A stretch of DNA of 64,000 bases from Lenisia limosa (taxonomy: Eukaryota; Breviatea). Shown one piece after another: positions 25,171 through 39,200 of this stretch. Position numbers and translations under genes: made by a program. The stretch spans positions 1 to 64,000 of the forward strand of contig LPNZ01010610.1 of the NCBI GenBank assembly GCA_001655205.1. Direction: 5' to 3'. The first letter of the stretch is position 1. Every line of letters begins with the position of its first letter. The notes under the pieces were generated by a model. The model saw nothing but the letters and a program-made list of their open reading frames with translations. It did no database searches and was not told the origin of the DNA.

Positions 25171-27278
25171 TCCTTAAGGTTTAACTTGTTATGCTTTAAA
25201 CACGCTCGTGCTTGGAGGGCCTTCAACACCCAATCGGGGGAAGAAAGCATGAGGAACGAGGACCAGAACAGGTATCAAAGCACAGGGTACCATTTTTCCA
25301 CCACAATAAGATATGTTGTCATTATTTATTAAATCTATCAAAATATAGACACAAGCCCTCTTCCCACCTTCCGACTGAACGATCACACGGGGAATAGTGA
25401 GGGCGTGAAATCAAGGGGACAGGTCTTCTTTTGAGTTGAACAGCCTCCTGCTGTGAAGTAGATCAAATGTCGATAAAGAGACTGAGAGGAGCGTGTTACA
25501 GAACAGATGCGGGCAAGATCCGCTTCAAGAAAAGAATGTAGAGGCGGAGATTAGTAAAACCGCTTATAAAGAGTTTAGCTTCTTCTTATAATTCGTTTCC
25601 AAGAAGAAAATGTGAATTGGAAGGCCTAAGTGTAATTCCAAAAATTCGTCCGAAACAGTTGTGGCTTCTGTAGTAACTTTGTGAAGCTTTAATTGTAATT
25701 TAACATTATTAAATATTATTAATAAATCAATAAAGTCATTTAAATGGCAAGTAATTAATATTGTTAGAATGTTAATTCAGTCAATTCACAATGTGTATTT
25801 GCAACTCAGTCGTCCATCGTGCCAAACTTTCAAGTCCCCGCCCAAGGGGCTGAAACTCCCGGAAATAGACGGGATCTAGAGAATCTTCAGAGAAACAAAG
25901 AATTTACTGGAGAAATGCCAGATCCCAACGAGATCCTCACGAGTTCCCAAGAACCCTCGCCCCCTGTTTTTTTTTTTTTTTTTTTTTTNNNNNNNNNNNN
26001 NNNNNNNNNNNNNNNNNNNNNNNNNNNNNNNNNNNNNNNNNNNNNNNNNNNCAAGTTTCATCAGTTTCATCCTTTATCAAAACAACTCAACAACAAACCT
26101 CCATATCTTTGCCAAATCTTGTCCATATCCATATCATCCACATATCTACACTCCATACACAATCCAATCCAAAAAAAACCATATTTATATCATTATTGAG
26201 ATAGATTGGTATATGTGATTGCTGTCCTTTTTTGGTGGGGGAACGCCGCCAGATCCCTAACCAGATCCCAGATCCCTGACTACCATAACCAGATCCCTGG
26301 ATCCCATCTATTTCCGGGAGTTTCAGCCCCTTGCCCCCGCGCTTCGCCTCCGCGTCTGTCTGCGACACTCTCCAGTCAAACCATATGTATATCTCACACC
26401 CCGTCCCCGTGGAGGANNNNNNNNNNNNNNNNNNNNNNNNNNNNNNNNNNNNNNNCGCCAGTCCGGAGGACTCTTTTTGTTTTTTCCGTCTTTTGTTTCC
26501 CCCTTTTGCCCTTCTTTTATTTTCTTCCAGGAAATGGGCCAAAATCAATTTGTAATTTGTGTTAGGAATTTTTCAATTTAATGGATTACAATTGGATTAT
26601 CAATAAATGGCACCTATTAAATTCACAAATTCAAGCCATATTTCTCAGGAATTGTTTAAAGTCCAGAGAGTTGTATGTCAAAATTTGTCACAATTTTTAC
26701 AATACACTAAAAAATAAAGGACAAAAAATACTAGTAGGAGGAGTTGTATATAAATAATAAATAATATTCCCAGGAAGTCAGGAGCAAGCCGGGGGTTCCG
26801 ACACATTGGGGATGACAAAAATACAATATAAGTTTACCTGGGAGTATGACCATGTTCTAGAATGGTACACCGCTCACTGCCACTCAAAATGACCTGTACA
26901 TCGTAATGCTCCTCACTTAACTACTTGTCCGATAAATAAGAAGACCCACACAAGAACAAGAGAACTGTGTGTAAGGTAAGGAGGGAAGGCACAGCCTCCT
27001 CAGGCACAAGGGTAACCCCGAAATAGAACCGGTTGACTTTTACAACAACAGAGATACAGAGTTATCATTGGAATATTGGAACCGTTGAACTGAATAATAA
27101 TACATCAAAGGAGAAAAGGAGTGAAACAAATATCGAAATAATAATCGTGTCATATATGATATGACTCAAAAAAAAAAACCGGAATAGAAAATACAAAAAA
27201 AAAAACAANNNNNNNNNNNNNNNNNNNNNNNNNNNNNNNNNNNNNNNNNNNNNNNNNNNNNNNNNNNNNNNNNNNNNN
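25171..27278. other. Intergenic region with no supportable gene
   Basis: This AT-rich stretch lies between two minus-strand genes and has several assembly gaps (about 25989-26051, 26417-26455 and 27209-27278). No splice-consistent coding run was found; the apparent reading frames here are mostly Ns or low complexity. It contains the 34-bp inverted repeat described separately. It probably holds the promoter of the RND gene starting at 25170 and the untranslated end of the surface-protein gene to the right. Confidence 0.55.
25843..26333. repeat. 34-bp inverted repeat bounding a 491-bp segment with a gap
   Basis: 25843-25876 (CAAGGGGCTGAAACTCCCGG onward) and 26300-26333 are complementary over 34 bp with one mismatch. 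Between them lie a T tract (about 25971-25988), an N gap and repeated AGATCCC motifs. This could be a small foldback or MITE element, or a palindromic assembly artefact at a collapsed repeat. Confidence 0.7.
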
Positions 27279-30200
27279 CATCGCGTTCCAGGTCAAGATC
27301 ATCCTCATTCGGTGCCAAAATCGGGTCTTTCTCAAGCTCACGCTCCAGAGCCAGTAGCCCGGCATCGGATTCCGTTTCAGTTGTGAAATCATCAACAACA
27401 ATCTGGGGGCGGGGGGTAAAAGGAGAAATGAAAGCATTGTATTTCATCAACTCTCTTGGCAAATAGAAGAGGTGATCTTAACATGAGAACCTCTTCACAT
27501 CACCCACGTCGGAATCCATGGAGTCGATATCCTGGTCCTGAGTTCTATACACTGATGAGCTCGCCGACATTGATGACGTCATGGTTGACGACTCCAGTGC
27601 TATAGAACCAGAGGCACTGTCAAAGTCCTCCGTACTCTGGGAGGGGAGGGGGGAGTAAAATGGGAAAATTTATGAAACAAAAAAAAAGCCGAATCAACTC
27701 TGTTGGTTGACAACACACGAGGGTTAAGAACAACAAAACAAAAAATAGCCCAGGCCAGTCGTTTCTGCAGCACAGCATCGAGGGAGGGTAACAGCAGGCT
27801 GACTAATGAAAAACATAACTGGCGAAATACTGAGTGAACAAGGCCATCACTACAGCCATCCAAGTGTGCTTGAGATAAACTGAGCAATGAGCCTGGCGCC
27901 CATCTCCCCACCTGGATGTTGTCAAGGTCTTCCTCCAGAGGAACTGCCTTGCCCGAAGTAGTCGCTTCAATGTAAACAATGAGAGCGATAAACAGAATGT
28001 TGCCACAAAGCAGCACCAGAACCACCACTGTCCAAAGGTCACGATAGTGGGTGCTCACAGCTTTCTGATAGGGTGAGTGGCATGGATACTATTTCTTGTC
28101 ACATCACCATACATCTGGGCCTAGAACACCCCCCCCCCCNNNNNNNNNNNNNNNNNNNNNNNNNNNNNNNNNNNNNNNNNNNNNNNNNNNNNNNNNNNNN
28201 NNNNNNNNGTCCCATTGAATCCAGGGTAGTAAGCCGAGGCGACAGGTACGGTCGGAACCGCTCGTTAGCGAAGAGAGAACAACTCAGGAATCCGAGACAG
28301 AGGGCCACCTGGAGAGGGGGGTTAGTCCAACTCCCATTCGAGTTTATCAGGGTAAAAGAGACACGTAGTGAGGGCCCCGGTGATTTGGTAGTGCCAAATT
28401 GCATTTGGAAGATAACAAAGCTGGCCCCAACCTGAGTAGACGGGTTGTTGATGATCAACAAGGCTATAACCACTGCAAGAAGTCTCAGCAGCACCACCGC
28501 TTCCCACATCGCCGTCTCGTCCTTATAACGACTATGCAAGAATCCCGTCCTGGTGAGAGGTGAGAGAAATCGAACAAAAAAGATCAAATGGAGAGATGAG
28601 GGGACAATAAAATAGAAAGTACCATCAGGGTAGAGTTATTGATTATAATATACCAATTCACCCAATCATTTGCCTCTAAATCTTCACACAGCTTTCTATT
28701 TGTCGCCCCATTATAATGACAGTCTAAGTGGAGGCTAATCGTAGCGCTTTTACTCAAAAATAGATGATCAATAACACGAATTTGCTCACCACCTAAGCCA
28801 ATCCACCTCCTCACTTGGCGAACCACCTTAGCCAATCCACCTCCTCACTTGGCGAACACCCGCGGGCGATAAAGCTTCTCCCTTCTCATGATGATGAAGA
28901 AGGCCACTGCCGCAGGGATGAGGATTACGTAAGCAACCACGCCGAGAAGAACGTATATCAAGAAGGCCTTGTGGTCGGATTCAAAACAAGTCACCGACGG
29001 GTCTGTGGGGGGGGGGGGGGNNNNNNNNNNNNNNNNNNNNNNNNNNNNNNNNNNNNNNNNNNNNNNNNNNNNNNNNNNNNNNNNNNNNNNNNNNNNNNNN
29101 NNNNNNNNNNNNNNNNNNNNNNNNNNNNNNNNNNNNNNNNNNNNNNNNNNNNNACTCGAGGACAAACCACGAGATGGGAATATATAGCATTACCATAAGG
29201 AGAAAGAATGACCGAATTGCTGCGTGTTTCATGGCCTTGTGGGCTGGGACCTGAGGGGGAGTAAATCTGGAGTATTTATGAAACAAAACAATCGACTCTG
29301 TTGGCCAAGCACTTCGAAACACACTTGGGGTTAGTATTATTGTTGTATTGTTTTTTGTAATATTTGAGTATTTAACTCTCTTCACCTACGTCAGACTGGG
29401 CAGCTACGATTTTGCCGGACTTTGTCAAATACAGGCCGATGGCAAAGCAGATGAGAATGACCACCAGGATAGCAATAGGGATGAGGAGTTTCAGAGTCAT
29501 AATAGTGAAGTATCCGAGCTGGACAAGATGAGTTCGACCAAAATAATTATAAACTCAAATATACTTATCAAATGATAAGTCAAAGAGATTCTATTTGATG
29601 ACGGAGCAATTAATGCAAAGGATGCTTTAGAGGCTATTCGTGAAATACAGGTGTTTTATGTGAATTATTGTCGGGGTATGATGCTGTTGAGAAATCTTGA
29701 AATTACCCACCTTTTGTGCAAGTGAGCACTCGGGAGCTGCAACCTATAGAGTTATTAGGAATAGATATAAAAAAAGACTTCAACACATCACTTGCAGAAA
29801 AAAACAAGACATTATTCACACACGAAGTCTAGTCATTCCCACCTCGATGTTGAGAGTGAAGGAAGAGAAGACGTTGAGTACAGCGTCAACCTCAGGCGGC
29901 CAATTGATAGAAAACTGCCCATACAGGCCGGTCACCTGGATTTGCATATTATGCGACAGAAATACATATAGCTGCTATATATATTATCATCATATCATAT
30001 CTTAGAAAACAACTGAAACTAGAGGTAAATGGGAGGAGAACGATGCTTTGTGGAGTATAAAAAACACTATGATGAGGCTCATTTCACCAAACCTGAATGA
30101 AAGCGACCAGGATCCTGAGGGCCGCCCATCTAGCGTTGTGTTTCGGGCGGTAAGACATTACAAACACCACCGACACAGTCAGGACAAATGCTATGACCAC

Positions 30201-33200
30201 CAAAGGGAGTATGAACCTGGAACAAAGATGAGAGAAAAGATGAGGGTAAGACATGAAGACCACCTCAGTCACACCCTCCTACTTGTCATTCTCTGAACAC
30301 TTCTTGCAGGAGTTATCCCGCTTGTACCATCCAGCTTGACAGAGGGCACACAAATTGCCTTCATAGCCGTCCTCGCATGTCCCTCCTAAAACAATTATTT
30401 TGCTATGGATAGAATGAAGAATGTCAAAGTGCCAGGAAAGCATACCCAAAACACAGGCTTCTTCAATAGGACACTGAATGAAGGATGATCCGTCCACACT
30501 TCTGTAGTAGCCCGGAGCAGGAATAGGCGCTGCAAGATCAGAAAATGAACAGGACTGTTGAGAGTTTCAATTCTAAACACAGCCCCCCCCCCCCCCNNNN
30601 NNNNNNNNNNNNNNNNNNNNNNNNNNNNNNNNNNNNNNNNNNNNNNNNNNNNNNNNNNNNNNNNNNNNNNNNNGGTAGAAGCCGGTAAGACACACGCAGT
30701 CTTGCGCGGCAGTGGCGCCAACAAAGAGCGTTTCTGTGTTCTCCGGACAGGAGCTACATGTACCCAGGTTGGAGGTATCGCTGAGAGGAAAAGTGAATGA
30801 TTGAAAACAAAAAAATTACAACCAGTGATCATAACCAAAGTAAATGTTGTTATGGGGTCAACAAGTTAATTTACGAGTATGATTGATCCCAGCCCCTTCA
30901 ATAATTTCTTTGCCCCCTCCCCACGAGAAGGTATTCGAGGAGCACAGCACGCATTCTTCGCTGTCGAGAACGAACTCGCTTCCCTTGGGGCATTTACAGT
31001 CGCGGCTGGAGGGGACGGCTACCATGCCAGGCCGGCAGATGCAGGAGGCAGTGGAGGGACAGCCAGCAAATCCTGGGAGTGAAAAGCGAAGGCAACAAGG
31101 GCGTGTGAAGGCCCTATTATGAATGATATAATATATTAGGAATGATAGTATATGTAGAGTGAACGGGATAAGTCTTGACCGATTTTCCTAGGGAAATCAT
31201 AGAGCAAATCAGTCAAGACTTATCCCAGTTACTGTACATAGCAGCATCATTTTGCCCAGGACGCACCGGTGAGACGGTAGAGGCCCTCGCAAGGAGTGCA
31301 CTCAGTGGAGTCCAGTTCAGAAGAGTACGTGTTGATGGGACATTGTACACATACGCCGGAGTCAACCTGGGGGTTAGAAGAAACAATATGGAGAAGGACC
31401 TACTCTGGAGCCAGGACCACAGCGACATTGTGTGCCATTCAGAACTGAATTGGCAAGTTCCACTGAACAAGGTGCAGCCTTAATGGCACTGGCCTGACAG
31501 TGTTAGACCAACATGTCCATGAGTGGTAAACCCAAACTTACATAGGTCATGGCTCCAAAGTCTCCTGTGGCGGTAATCTGAAAGGTTTAACCATATTAAA
31601 AGCCAATATTGAACTACCACATGCCCTTTTACGGCAGCATTCTTCTGATTATTCCATAAGTACATTAAAAAAGGTAGTGATAACGCAAAAAGAAAATACC
31701 AAATCTAAGCAAGACATACCGTGTATGATACGTTGCCTTGATGAGCTGATAAAATAAGGTTGTCAAAAGTGGCATCCCCACTATCATCAGAAATGGCGAT
31801 GTTGCCGGAAATGCCTGAAGAGATAAATTATTAGTATTTGTTGTTTGAAACAATATATTATAAGCTGAAATTGGCGTCGAGCAAGAGAGAACGAGCCTCA
31901 GTCTAGCACACTACTTGATCAATATATTCCCACTCAGACTTGACTCCAAGAATCATTGTTTTTTTAAAAACTACCCTTCCCCACCATCAACGGTTCAACC
32001 CTTCCCCACCATCAACGGTTCAACAGTGAAAGTGACAACGGTATTCCTCCCACCATGATCTGGTTCAACAGTGATAGTGACAACGGTATCAGGAATAATG
32101 CTGAAGCCACCCTCAATTTCGTTGAATGTCTGAAGGGGTCAGAAGCAACCCAGTAGTTGATAACAGTCAAAAACAAGCAATATATATAATTATATACCAT
32201 ATATGCATATATATATAATGTAATATTATACCACGAATCTAATTAAAAGTTAATTCGCAAAAGATAACTTTGAAAAACGCAATCAGGAGACCGCAACCTA
32301 CGAAGACAGTAATGGTGGGCATGACTTTTCCTGACACAATGTGTTCCGGTGGAGTGGAGGTAAATGACGCTTGGACTTGCCAGTTGATTGGGATTGCCAC
32401 CGATAGTGGACTATATGCGAGCTGTTGATCATGATTGATGCCATCCATGGTAGAAAATATATCATATCAAATAAGTATGATATAGTAGTATGTATATTAT
32501 ATAATTATATATATCATATGTATCATATACTATACTATATTACATGTGTTTACAATCAATATGCAGATATGTATGTATACTTGTATAATATCAATTTGAA
32601 TTAATAAAACAGTACCCCCCCACATACATCAATTACAAGATCATTGGTTCCTATGAATAGTTCTACTGGCTCTAGGAAATCACATATCACTTGATCAAAG
32701 TATATGGTTGTAACAGCAGTTTGGCTATTAGCTTCACAGACGATGGGAGCGGAGGTGCAGAATGTGCCCTGAAATGTCAGTAAGGCAGGGCAACAGTTTG
32801 TTTGTTTGACCACTCGAATAGAAATAGCTGGCCTTGTCCATCATACAAAAATCCCGAACGTTAACACTCTCCCAAAAAATAGGAATTATCAGAGCCATAT
32901 GTGTCTGTAGTGAGGAGAACTCCCTTTATGCGAGTAATCCATCATACAAAGAGCGTGAACTGCGACGGAACGTTTTCGGGATCAATAGAGTTGGGAGCAG
33001 AGCCCGTAATCTCCATGTTGTTGATTCCGGTAATGAGCAATGATTCTCCTTTGACTGCGTTACGAGGCGCAATGTTCGCTGATACTTTACCTTAAGCTGT
33101 CACAGAACAAGAACCCCAACAACACTGCGGCCGAGAACAAGAACCCTGGCCCACATCCATTGTATTCGTATTCTGCGATATTGAACACACAGGCAGGTTC

Positions 33201-36200
33201 CATACAGGCTTGGGTGAGTGTCAACGGAGGGAACCCCTCCTCAAGGTCGCTTAAACTATTTTGATAAGAAAGGCTAGATCCAAGATTATCACAATATCTT
33301 GTAATACGGAATACAAATCATTTTGACATCATAATGTAAAAAGCAAAACACCAAGGTGTAGGCCAACATAAGTTCGTAGTTCCCAAAGGTCGAAATGCCG
33401 AAAGCCAGCTCTTGACCATGCTTTACGTCTAATAGCTCAGTTAAGAGCACAGCTGGCTCGTATGTCTGAGTGCATAAGAATCAGCAGTCAATATTGTAGT
33501 TTGAATCCAAACAAGGTAACTCCCCTCTTCCTTGCACACATTGACGGATGTGGAAACATCGTAAATAATACCGGAGTCCCAGGCAAAGAGGTCGTACTGT
33601 TTGTTGATGCCTGTCGTGTGATCTGCTGTGTAGTAGGAAGTACCGGTCTATAGGGGTTATGGGTCTGGCGCCATTCGTAAAAAAGAATAAATGTATATAT
33701 CAGATAATTGTGCATATTATTTCGTTTTGTTTTTGTTTCAAATGAGCAGTAATATTCCAACTAGAAATAGCGCGGCTAATACCGGATATCAATACAATTG
33801 TCAGATCACATCATAAAACCGCATCAGAAAGAGAGGTAATTCGAGGTTTCAAACGAACTTTAAAAAGTTTGAGGTGGAACTCTGGAACTTGAGTTATCGG
33901 GTCGAAAAACATCAAGTAAACGATAGACGAGAGCTCGTTGTCAACTGCTGGGTAAAATATCACTACCTTGAGAGGGGACAGAGCAGTTTTCACTAGTCCA
34001 TATTATGTATCATATATTATATAAGCATATGCATACTATATGATAAAATATGTAATATATGCATCATATACATATCATATGTATATGCTCAAGGTCCAAA
34101 ATTATGACGTTAATTCGAATTAATGTCGTTAATTATTTACGATCGCCAAATCAGCAATTCCCCTTCAAAACAGTAAAATATTTCTGAGATATACACACTT
34201 TATTCGTTGATGAAGGGAAACAAAGAAAAAAAAATAACCTTTCAAAATTATTTTTTTGTAAGTCAGCACTTAATCGTGGAAATTTAATTTTTTAGCACCA
34301 CGCTCGCGCAATTATGTTTCAGTTTGTGCTCGCATTTTCCTCATATTTTCTTTTTTTACGAGTTAAATTGTTGTGAAGTTGAGCGTAACATGAAAAAGAG
34401 ACAGTCACAGAAAAATGAATTAACGACATAGTTTAGGATCTCGAGCAAATATGATTATGTTTTATTGAAAAGATGCCCCCCCCCCCCCACTATTCAACTC
34501 AATTTGAANNNNNNNNNNNNNNNNNNNNNNNNNNNNNNNNNNNNNNNNNNNNNNNNNNNNNNNNNNNNNNNNNNNNNNNNNNNNNNNNNNNNNNNACGGT
34601 AAGGTGCGTCATTTGTCTTGATGATGAGCCCTTGCCCAATTCCCTGGGTCAAGAGATCACGAGGAACAAAAATAATGTGAGACAAAGATGAAAAGTTGCG
34701 AATTCGGATTTGTTGACTTACGAATGTCAACCTTCTTTCAAATAATAAATTTCATGTGATACTACTTTAACCAATTGAATAATACAGAAGACCAAGCAAT
34801 AAGCCTCAATATGCCTACCACAACAGAGTACATATCCAGGCTCTGCCTCGTTGTTCGCCACCACCCGTTTCCGTAGTACTCCGCATCGGTACCGTACGGA
34901 ACTACTTTGAAGTAGAGGTAACCAAATGCTGGAGGAGTTAGGAATAGTCTGGTTAAATCTGGTTGGTATTTTATTGACTGAATTGTGAAAAGAGACTCAA
35001 AACGGATGTTTTGGCGAACTTTAAGGTAATACTATATTGGGTGAAGCTCAAAGAAGCGTCATCACGAAGGGCCACTCACAGTCTAGGATCACAGCCTCCT
35101 CCACGTTGTCAAAGTCGATGGAGATTGGAAGGCCCCGTGTGATGGGCGGATTGTAACTGAACCAGTCCCAATAACGCGGTGCACTGCCAAGTTCGAAAGT
35201 AGTGTACTGTTTTGGTGAATCTGTTTTTTTTTTAAACTGAATTTAAAGTTCAAAGTTCAACATAACTTGAGAAATATCAAACAAAGCTCGAAGCCTACTT
35301 CTTGAGATGGGTTCATACTTCCCATATCTTCTTCTTCATGTGAAATCACAAAATTACCTGAAAGAGTAATCTATGTGAGATCGCCAATTCATATCAATTG
35401 AAATAAGCCTACCATCCAAGGTGGTGATGCAGTCGTATGAGCAATATCGTGGAGGTGTTGCGGCATTGTAGCTAACAGTTGTTCCAGACATCTTTACTAC
35501 CTTACGGTTGTCGGTAACTATGATGTCAAGGTATGATAAGGCAAAGGAGTGGAATGCAGCTGAGGTTGTATGATTGTATTTCATATTATTACCCAGCAAA
35601 CCCGAAAGGTACACCAAAGGGGTGTAGTAGCCAGTCGGGCTGAAAAGATCGTGTCCGGATATCGACACTCCATTCGACCAAATTGTTCCGATGCCGGTGA
35701 TGTAAGCTGCACCCTTGTTGGCCCAGGCAAACTTGTTGGCTATGGAATAGTCCTTCTCACTCTAAATGCATAAGTACAACTGGGAAGTTTCAGCTATCCC
35801 TTCTGCATTTATTACCCTTAAGAAGATGCTTAAAATATTCCGGTTTGTGATATGAAGAAAACCTTCCAGCGCAGCCCCACTGGAAAGGTAGTGTTCCTTG
35901 GGTAGACGGTTGTAACGACAGTTCCTGAGATGAACACATTTGCGGAATCCGAAAGCGGTACGTTGGGTGACTGAATGTCGTATTCCGTGAAGAGACCAAA
36001 CAGGTCCTGTGAAATTAATACTCCAAATGAACACAAAATCTGGGGCCTACATTAACATGTGATGCCTGAACCATTTCGTAATAGCCTAAGGTAGTGAGTG
36101 AGGCGTCGTAACAGAAAACAGAGAATATTGCCACCAACCTTCATTGCGGGTGTAAAACAAGTCTCTCCCATGTCCGCTGACTGTACTTAAAGGGCTCTGA

Positions 36201-39200
36201 AAATGTAAAACAAAAACAAAATAGGACCAAAACAAGCTTTATTTTGCCCTCAAAACCACTCCAAATCAAGCTTTATTTGGCCCCAAAACCACTCCATTAA
36301 TAAGTGAGTGCCTCAACCCAAAATAATAACCACACCAAATCAAATGATTATCTACCATACCAAAGGCCGGTCTGTCGCGTTATAGTACTCATTGCTTCCC
36401 GAGCCGAAGAGCTCTTTACCAACACTGACAATGTACAGTTGGCCTGAGAGACAAAGAAAATAAGAACAAGAACAAGACAATAAATATAAACTTGAGAAAA
36501 TTTAAACAACTCACCTTCGCAATTGAAAACTGGGTAGTAGTGGGAGTTCAAAATAGTACATGAATTAACTAAATTGGTGAGACTTAGTGCTGAAGGTAAA
36601 ACTTGAAACCAGAAAGCGATACATAAATTCAAGGTACATGTCAATATTTTATTGCTAGAGAGAAGTCAACGAATTGCACCCCGATACCTGTCGTCATCTG
36701 GGCATTACTTAGGACTGCATTGGAGATGTCATTACCAACAAACGGCGCATTGTTTGCGTGGACGCCATAGTAGAGGAGTTCTAAATCGTCAGCCATACAT
36801 TGGTATTAATAGTCACTTGAGTGAATATATATGATAATATAGTATAGTGACGTTTTAATCCAGGTAGTCCCTCCTACTCTTCAATCCGGTCCTGTCAAGA
36901 GTCACCATACTTCCGATGTCTAAGCCGGAACCTTGTGTGACCTGGTGCGCATTGACCATTGTGTAACCATCAATATCACCAGTCTGCAAAATCAACCACG
37001 CAAATATTAAACATTCTCTTTATCAAAATACTGACATTGAGGATATAACAGTTTTTGTTGGAAGGGCAGCTTAACCACATAGGTTCTCGACACCAACCCA
37101 CCTCAATTTTAAGTTCATAATTGGTATGAGAAGTGTGAGACCAAATCATTCCTCCTGAATTGTAAGGAATTTGAAGATTTCAATAATACTGTGATTAAAA
37201 AAATCTACTCAAAGCCACTACAAATAGTTGCGACAAAACAGGATATGGAAATAGAAGTGAATCCAATCCAACCATAACCGCGGTGGAAGACCACCTTGCC
37301 GTTTGTAGTCTTTGTCACCGCTTTCGCATCGCATGGCAAGCTGTACTACATTGTCACAACCTCAAGATCGGATTGCAATCAAGCTTGATTCTAGTTTCTA
37401 AAAGTCTTGCAATTATCGGTAGTCATTTGGAAACTTAAAAAATTGACAGTAATGAAGCCAAACTCACGGAAGCAGATTTATCTTGACAAGTCATTTTGAA
37501 CACTGTGCTACTGAAAGTATGTTGGGGCGTTAATCCAGCCCGATAGATACTTCCATCTAAACCATGAGCAACAAATTAACACAACACGACCAACCAGTGT
37601 GAACGAAATAGGACAGGTAATTGTCGCCGTTTTTAATCCGAACAACGTCAAGAAACGCATTCATCACCCCCTGACAAATGAAACACTTTCAGAGGACCTA
37701 GAGTACAAACATCAAATATTATTACGTCACAGGAATGCAACCAACCCACCGCAATCGGCATGGGATAACTGACGTAGTAGTTGAAAGTTCCCACACCCAG
37801 TGACCCATCATAATTCCGGCCCAATGCATACATGCTGTTTGAGTGTCCTAAAATATAAAAACTCAACACGGAGGATGCTTCAACAAAGCTAGTCTGATAT
37901 ATGAGATTACCAACGGTCTGAAATAAAAGACCGGCAAAATTTCAACGATTTTATTGAGAAACTCTGTCTTTTATGGAACGTCACCCATTCCCAATTTAAA
38001 AGGAGCTGTGAATTATTCTGAAACTTTTTGCATTTCCTCAAAACCCCACATTTTTAACCTTTCCCCTCCTCCCAAAGAGCCATACTTAAGAAATAGAACG
38101 TGGAGGGGTCAATGATGATCAGCTTTTTGAGGTTGTCGGGGGCTGTATAAGTGGGAGGAAAGTCGGACATCTCCATGAGGCCTGATGGGCCCTAAATTCT
38201 GAGCGGTGCCTTCATTCAAGTCAACATTGCGGTTATCAGCCACCACAAACTTCAGCATAAAAAGGCGATTCACTGTCGGTGGTGGTACCGAAGGTGTACA
38301 TTTTACCTGGATAACAAAATGAGATGACTCATGTGGCATGCAACAAACAGCCAGCCTATACCTACCACTAGAGCATCCGAACACAACCAGGCCATTCTGA
38401 AGGAACATTGACGTCATTGAACATGATCCCGGCACGGGGACCTCCATCTGATTTACGCCCATTGAAGGCGGTCGTGTGGCCGCGGAAGTGATACTTGTCA
38501 GCCACCCAGGGAGGGCTAAAAGGCGTCATAATCCTGAATTGGAGGGTACATATCTGATAAAAGAGATGATAAGCCTCCTCCAAATCTTCAGAACTAAACG
38601 GAGAACAGTTCCACCAAGAAACTCACAGTCGATTTCATCGGCATAGTAGCGAATTGTGATGGAATTTCCGTCTAAAATGTGACTAATTTAAAATACAGTA
38701 GATATATGATTGCTAGGAGCGCTACATCCCAATAAATAAACGGAACAATCAAGAGTGATTGGTTGTCTGAAGCCAAACCATATCATATGTATATGTCAAA
38801 TCAAGCAAACCAGAAGTCACCATGAAGAATTCGGATGACACAGACAGCTGCGAATCTGGTACAAACTCTAAAGGCTAGAAGTGGATAAATAGACCCCAGG
38901 GTAGTCACCTTCAAACAATGCAAAATTTTAGACTATAATAGAGCAAAAATAACTAAATTATATGATTATGTTATATAAATGATGAAGAAGATGAAGGGAT
39001 GTTTCTATAGTTTCTGACGGTAGTTTCAGCATTAGCTTCCCACCTGCAGCATGAACTTGTCATTGTCCTTCGAGGCAGCCATCTCATCTGTTGACCATCT
39101 TCCCGCCAAATTCTTGCCATAAAGATAGGTTCTCTCATAACTCACACCTGAGAATGGTCAGGTTGTCAGTATCCTTCGCCCGAAAACAATTGTGCTTTTT

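Noticed and set aside
24508-25250. Long open frames across the N run
   Set aside because: Their length comes from untranslated Ns; only the short flanking parts with splice signals were used.
26087-26565. Open frames on both strands in the gene-free stretch
   Set aside because: Low complexity, interrupted by Ns, no splice-consistent continuation and no recognisable domain.
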